64,000 nucleotides of DNA from Microbacteriaceae bacterium (lineage in GTDB: Bacteria > Actinomycetota > Actinomycetes > Actinomycetales > Microbacteriaceae). The stretch spans positions 82,636 through 146,635 of the forward strand of contig JAODME010000015.1 of the NCBI GenBank assembly GCA_025465095.1, written 5' to 3'. The position numbers were made by a program, and so were the translations under genes. Below, in pieces: positions 60,216 to 64,000 of the stretch. Each line of letters opens with the position of its first letter. Position 1 is the stretch's first letter. The notes under the pieces are model-generated. The model was not told where the DNA came from, made no database searches, and was given only the letters and a program-made list of their open reading frames with translations.

Positions 60216-61001
60216 TCATCGGCCGGCAATGAAGTTCCAGTTTCCGGTCGCGACCGAAACCGTGACGGCTGCCCCCGCGATCGCTGACGCCGCGAGCACA
60301 AGCACCAGGTCCCGCGCACCGAGTCGTGATTCCCGTGCCCAGCTGCGCTTGTTCGACGCGCCGAACCCTCGGGCCTCCATGGCGGTCGCGAGTTTGCTTC
60401 CGCGGCGTATCGACAGCACGAGCAGCGCGAACGCCTGACCCGCAAACCGCTTCAGCTTGCCGCGATCGCCCACTCCCCTTGCCCGACGAGCGAGCTCGAG
60501 GGACCTCCAGTCCTCGAGAAACAGTGCCACGAGTCGGAGCCCGGCGAGGGCGCCCAGCACGAATCGAGACGGCAGCCGGAGCACTTGGGCGAGCCCGTCG
60601 GCGAGGTCGGTGGGATCGACCGTGACAAAGAGCACGACCGCGGGCAGCCCGATCGCGAGCACGCGAAGCAGTGTGGCGATCGCGAGCTCGATCGAGCCGT
60701 CGGTGACATTGACGAGCAGGAAGGTGAAGTGGCTCCTTCCGGACGCCTGACCGTACAGGAGGATCGTCACTGCGCCGAGCGGCGCGGCGATCCAGATGGG
60801 TGCCGTGCGGAGGAAGAACTGTCGGGGCGTCAGCCCCGCGAAAAGGAAGAGCACCGCTTCGAGGGCGAGCGCGACCGACGCCGACGCCCAATCGATGCTC
60901 AACACCAGCGCGACGCTGATGATGCCCGCCGCGGCGAGCTTCGCGACGGGGTTGACACGGTAGATGGCCTGCCTGCCCGCGGTCGGGGTGAGGATGCTCA
61001 T
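60216..61001 (-). CDS. ykoC: ECF transporter transmembrane component YkoC (EcfT type)
   Basis: 261-aa T-component of an energy-coupling factor transporter. Hydrophobic segments (NPVAKLAAAGIISVALVLSID) and the coupling motif region ELARRARGVGDRGKLKRF with the second Ala-Arg-Gly helix AMEARGFGASNKRS, the two ARG motifs that touch the ATPases. ATG overlaps the ATPase stop (ATGA). It works with YkoE and YkoD. Confidence 0.88.
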   Translation of the reverse strand: MSILTPTAGRQAIYRVNPVAKLAAAGIISVALVLSIDWASASVALALEAVLFLFAGLTPRQFFLRTAPIWIAAPLGAVTILLYGQASGRSHFTFLLVNVTDGSIELAIATLLRVLAIGLPAVVLFVTVDPTDLADGLAQVLRLPSRFVLGALAGLRLVALFLEDWRSLELARRARGVGDRGKLKRFAGQAFALLVLSIRRGSKLATAMEARGFGASNKRSWARESRLGARDLVLVLAASAIAGAAVTVSVATGNWNFIAGR

Positions 61002-62470
61002 GGCCGCACTACCGATTCCGTCTCAAGGCGCCGCCGCGACATTCGGAACTCCGTGTCCGCGAGCACGGAGACGAGCGCACGGTCGTGCGTGACGGCGACG
61101 ATTCCGCTGCCCTCCTCGAGTAACTCGGCAAGGAATGCTACGAGCTCACGCCAGGTGCGGGCATCCTGTCCGAACGTCGGCTCGTCCAATACGAGCAGCC
61201 GCGGACGCGTGACGAGCACCGTGGCTACCGACAGGCGCCGCTTCTCACCGCCGGAAAGGGTGAACGGATTCGCCTCCGCGAGGGATTCGAGACGCAGCCG
61301 CTCCATCAGCGGGTCGATCCGTCGTGCCGTCTCGATTTCCGACAATCCCAGGGTGCGTGCCCCGACGGCGAGCTCGTTCCGCACCGTGCCGGTGATGAAC
61401 TGATGCTCCGGATCCTGAAACACCGTTCCGATCCGGGTGAGCAGCTCGCGGGATTTCCAGGAGATCGGGTCCGGCGCGAGGCCGCCGGACAGCCCGTGGG
61501 CGAGCACGCGTCCGCTTGCCGGGCGAAGAAGGCCGGCGAGGGTCAGGCCGAGCGTGGACTTGCCGGCACCGTTCGGTCCGGTGACCGCGAGGCAGCGGCC
61601 TGCATCGACGGTGAGCGTGATCCCCTCGCGCACGACGCTGCCCTTCACCCGGGCGACCGCGAGATCCTCCGTCGCGAGCAGCCCGGCGCCTGCTTCCCGG
61701 GCGCGGGCCGGTGCCTCCGGGACGTGACCGGGCACCCAGACGCCCGCCGCCGACAGCGCATCGCCTGCGGCGGCGAGCACGTCGTCGGGGGCACCATCGG
61801 CGAGTACTCCGCCGCCGGGGGCGAGCACGATCACCCGATCGACGACCTTCCACCACACGTCCACTCGGTGCTCGACAACGACGAGAGTGGCATCGGTGCC
61901 CCGCAGGACGCGTGCCACGGCATCCCGCACCTCGATCACACCGTCCGGGTCGAGGTTCGCGGTCGGCTCGTCGAGCAACAGCAGGCCGGGACGCATGGCA
62001 AGCACTCCAGCGAGGGCGAGTCGCTGCTTCTGGCCGCCGGAAAGCTCGCTCGTGGGATGGTCCAGCGGCAGAGCGAGGCCGACGGCGTCCAGCGCGTTTC
62101 GCACCCGGCGCCAGATTTCGTCGCGGGGAACGCCGAGATTCTCACAGCCGAATGCCACGTCGTCGCCGACTCGCGCGAGCACGACCTGCGAATCCGGGTC
62201 CTGCAGCACGAGCCCGGCACTGCCGCGGGCACTTTCGGCCGCCGCGCCGTCGATCAGGAGTTGCCCGATCTGCTCACCTTCGTCGTCCCCGCCGAGCACG
62301 CCAGCGAGCGCGTGGAGCAGCGTCGACTTGCCTGCACCGGATGCACCGAGCAGCAGCACACGCTCGCCGGGCTCGATCCGCAGGTCCAGCTCTCGGACGG
62401 CCCAGCCCGCGCGGCCGTGGTGCCGCCAGCCCCAGCCGCGCGCCACGACGGACGCGGCGGCGGAGCCCAC
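60998..62470 (-). CDS. ykoD: ECF transporter fused double ATPase YkoD
   Basis: About 490-aa protein with two ABC ATPase domains in one chain. Domain 1: GASGAGKST, LSGGQKQRLALAG, LLLLDEPTANLD. Domain 2: GPNGAGKST, LSGGEKRRLSVA, LLVLDEPTFGQD. In ykoEDC systems this drives uptake of the thiamine pyrimidine HMP. The 828-aa track ORF is overlong; I start at GTG 62470, with TTG 62494, 2 nt after ykoE, as alternative. Confidence 0.88.
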   Translation of the reverse strand: MGSAAASVVARGWGWRHHGRAGWAVRELDLRIEPGERVLLLGASGAGKSTLLHALAGVLGGDDEGEQIGQLLIDGAAAESARGSAGLVLQDPDSQVVLARVGDDVAFGCENLGVPRDEIWRRVRNALDAVGLALPLDHPTSELSGGQKQRLALAGVLAMRPGLLLLDEPTANLDPDGVIEVRDAVARVLRGTDATLVVVEHRVDVWWKVVDRVIVLAPGGGVLADGAPDDVLAAAGDALSAAGVWVPGHVPEAPARAREAGAGLLATEDLAVARVKGSVVREGITLTVDAGRCLAVTGPNGAGKSTLGLTLAGLLRPASGRVLAHGLSGGLAPDPISWKSRELLTRIGTVFQDPEHQFITGTVRNELAVGARTLGLSEIETARRIDPLMERLRLESLAEANPFTLSGGEKRRLSVATVLVTRPRLLVLDEPTFGQDARTWRELVAFLAELLEEGSGIVAVTHDRALVSVLADTEFRMSRRRLETESVVRP

Positions 62471-62496
62471 ACTCGAGATGGTCCCAGGAGACAATG

Positions 62497-63174
62497 TCAG
62501 CGCGCTGGTCGGGCGACGCTCTCGGTGCGCCCCTCTCGACCGGACGCGAATCGGCTGAGCACTCCGGTCTTCGCGAGTCCGCGAGCGAGTAGCCACGAGC
62601 CGAGGCCGGCGATTACCGTTCCCGAGATCACTGCGGAGACCGCGTAAATCACCTGGAAGGCGACATCCGCCCCCGCATACCAGAGGGCAAGGTCGTTGAC
62701 CCCCATCGCGAGGCCGGCGCCGGCGCCGGCAAGGAGCGCGACCGGTAGCCTCCAATAGGAGTAGAAGAAGAGCAGGAAGACCAGCTCTGCCCCGAGACCC
62801 TGAACGAGCCCTGCCTCGATCGTGAGGAAGCCGCCCCACTGCGCTCCGAGCAACGCGGACACCGTCGCCGCGACGAGTTCGGTGAACAGCGCTGCACCCG
62901 GCTTGCGGATTATGAGCCCACCGAGGACGGCGGCAAACAGCCACACCCCGTACATGAGGGCCTGCGAGCCGGGAAGACCGGCCTCGAGGGGCGCCGTCAC
63001 CGGCTGATAGAGCTGGTTCCAGGCGAAGAAGATGAGCGCGGCGGCGACGCCGAGCACGCTCGCCACCACTATGTCGACGACCCGCCAACGGTAGTTGATG
63101 CGCCGCTTGTCTCGCGGTGTCGCAACGGGCGAATTCTCGATCGGACTGTCCTGTGTTGCGTTGATGTTGTGCAC
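62497..63174 (-). CDS. ykoE: ECF transporter S component YkoE, HMP/thiamine precursor binding
   Basis: 225-aa membrane protein with about six helices; motifs VVDIVVASVLGVAAALIFFAWNQLYQP and GLVQGLGAELVFLLFFYSYWRLPVALLAGAGAGL match YkoE. Specificity for hydroxymethylpyrimidine or thiamine is inferred from the family and from the TPP riboswitch just upstream. GTG start at 63174 with GAGAGGG upstream. Confidence 0.9.
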   Translation of the reverse strand: MHNINATQDSPIENSPVATPRDKRRINYRWRVVDIVVASVLGVAAALIFFAWNQLYQPVTAPLEAGLPGSQALMYGVWLFAAVLGGLIIRKPGAALFTELVAATVSALLGAQWGGFLTIEAGLVQGLGAELVFLLFFYSYWRLPVALLAGAGAGLAMGVNDLALWYAGADVAFQVIYAVSAVISGTVIAGLGSWLLARGLAKTGVLSRFASGREGRTESVARPAR

Positions 63175-63239
63175 TGGCGTGCCCTCTCAAATCTGAATGG
63201 GACGCGGGTGCGGGTAGCGACGGATGCCGCGACCCGGAG

Positions 63240-63335
63240 AGATGCCTCCCTGCGCTGGCATGATCCAGATCAGGTTCGACGGTCGAAGCCCTATTCAGCT
63301 TCCTCTCAGCCCGGTTCACCGGACTCCCGTGTTCG
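63240..63335 (-). promoter_or_regulatory. TPP (thiamine pyrophosphate) riboswitch
   Basis: On the minus strand the THI element is complete: ACACGGGAGTCCGG, GGCTGAGAGG, then GAACCTGATCTGGATCATGC and CAGCGCAGGGAGG. These are the near-invariant pyrimidine- and pyrophosphate-sensing cores. It precedes ykoE by about 70 nt containing a GGGTCGCG...CGCTACCC hairpin. Thiamine pyrophosphate should turn the operon off. Confidence 0.95.
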
Positions 63336-63341
63336 GTAGCG

Positions 63342-63347
63342 AGTCTA
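63342..63347 (-). promoter_or_regulatory. putative -10 box of the ykoEDC operon
   Basis: TAGACT on the minus strand just upstream of the riboswitch. Confidence 0.5.
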
Positions 63348-63399
63348 GCGGGGCGCGGGGCGCTGGGCGACGCGGGCGAGCGACCACGCGCCCCGCCCG

Positions 63400-63423
63400 C
63401 CGCGCTGGGCCGTTCCAGCGCGG
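63400..63423. repeat. perfect inverted repeat in the intergenic region
   Basis: CCGCGCTGG-GCCGTT-CCAGCGCGG, 9-bp arms and 6-nt loop, between the ykoEDC promoter and the decayed yesL fragment. Could be a terminator for either side or an operator. Confidence 0.6.
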
Positions 63424-63448
63424 TCACCGCTCCCCCACGGGGCGAACG

Positions 63449-63670
63449 GTGAACCGCGGGAACGTCGCGGCCGTCGCGTGCCACGCGTTCGACGAGCTCG
63501 TCTGGATCACCGACCTCAATGCGGTGTGGCTGCTCTTCACGCTCCTAGGTGGTGTGGTGTTCGGGCTCGCCCCGGCGGCGGTCGCGGCGAGCACTCTGGT
63601 TCGCAAGCGCTTCAGCGGTGAGAAGGTGCGTCTGCTCGCCGAGTTCTGCACCGTCTACCGTCGCGAGTTC
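63449..63670 (+). pseudogene. yesL (DUF624) N-terminal fragment
   Basis: In the ORF ending at 63835 the first part from GTG 63449 reads [60 protein letters not shown]...CTVYRREF. [21 protein letters not shown] and RKRFSGE are the YesL (DUF624) signature. Intact YesL proteins are about 200-220 aa with further helices; here the match stops after ~74 residues and changes family in frame. Remnant of a polysaccharide-uptake locus. Confidence 0.7.
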
Positions 63671-63835
63671 GGCGTCTACCGCGCTCGCGACGCCATGCGC
63701 ACAGCCGTGAACCTGCGTAAGGACTGGCTCGACAAGCTCGGGCTCGAGATTCCCAAGACCACCGACGACCTGTACGAAGTGGCGAAGGCCTTCACCGAGC
63801 TCGACCCCGACGGCAACGGTGTCGACGACACATAA
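63671..63835 (+). pseudogene. internal fragment of an LplA/YtcQ-type sugar solute-binding protein
   Basis: Directly continuing the YesL frame: [53 protein letters not shown]. The [10 protein letters not shown]...DPDGNG motif is that of large LplA-type extracellular solute-binding lipoproteins that feed oligosaccharides to YtePLipO-like ABC transporters. The usual next residue is Tyr (DTYG); here the codon is TAA. The N-terminal lipoprotein signal and first domain are missing. Confidence 0.65.
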
Positions 63836-63869
63836 GGTACGTCGCATCACGCACGGGCGACGTCTCCCT

Positions 63870-64000
63870 GGCCGACGCGCCTGGACCGAATTCGCCGCGG
63901 GCGTGGAACCGCTCGGCAACGACCTCGCGTTCAAAGGTTACGCCGTCGACCCGCCCTCCGTGCTGCAGCCGATCACCGAGGCGTACACAATCTCGACGAA
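63870..64000 (+). pseudogene. C-proximal fragment of the same solute-binding protein, other frame
   Basis: In a different frame, from about 63879, strong coding bias resumes as AWTEFAAGVEPLGNDLAFKGYAVDPPSV and continues past the window edge. Probably a further piece of the solute-binding protein after a deletion or frameshift. Cut by the window. Confidence 0.45.

Overview
The window is a high-GC chromosomal segment from an actinobacterium, most likely a member of the Microbacteriaceae. This rests on the gene set (Ku plus mycobacterial-order LigD, a HelD/HelR-type RNA polymerase-recycling ATPase, mycoredoxin, a mycothiol-superfamily MDMPI protein, Orn, a ClpS-DUF2017-metallopeptidase cassette, EttA), on strong G/C at third codon positions, and on many start codons lying 6-7 nt after a TANNNT -10 box, as expected for leaderless mRNAs. 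I see no rRNA, CRISPR array, integrase, transposase or phage genes. Most of the window reads as stable chromosomal housekeeping and accessory metabolism.

Layout. 1-7.1 kb: edge of a NERD-domain gene, an esterase, HelD, and a ribokinase/FAD-oxidase/PrsW operon. 7.2-12.7 kb: two small membrane proteins, then the divergent NHEJ pair ku and ligD with a co-transcribed glycosyltransferase. 12.7-20.4 kb: a YihY membrane protein, a YtxH-like protein, aspA, recQ and a scatter of tiny acidic, disordered proteins. 20.6-31.2 kb: CYTH-CHAD protein, ptrB, mycoredoxin, maltokinase, a SNF2 helicase, a phosphodiesterase and a Stealth phosphotransferase. 31.3-39 kb: a FAD-Rieske oxidoreductase, SGNH hydrolase, CAP protein and the deoC/aldehyde dehydrogenase operon. 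39-49.7 kb: ROK kinase, MFS exporter, tesB, ettA, ssb, msrA, aldo/keto reductase. 49.8-54.9 kb: a MocR/EamA divergent pair and a MerR/SulP divergent pair. 55-58.6 kb: tRNA-Arg, orn, tRNA-His, clpS cassette and a small basic protein. 58.7-63.3 kb: a TPP-riboswitch-controlled ykoEDC thiamine-precursor transporter operon that ends in an uncharacterised P-loop kinase. 63.4-64 kb: a decayed yesL/solute-binding-protein chimera running off the right edge.

Main observations. (i) Three genes (YihY, a 98-aa protein, and the ROK kinase) are each preceded by a tiny leaderless upstream ORF whose stop codon overlaps the gene's start as ATGA or GTGA, suggesting translational coupling. (ii) There is a cluster of five small acidic disordered proteins, one of them apparently frameshifted. 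(iii) The right edge holds a fusion of a YesL N-terminus to the middle of a solute-binding protein, with stop and frame breaks. (iv) A kinase of unknown substrate is the last gene of the thiamine-precursor transporter operon. All of this is from reading the sequence and the supplied ORF track; no searches were run.
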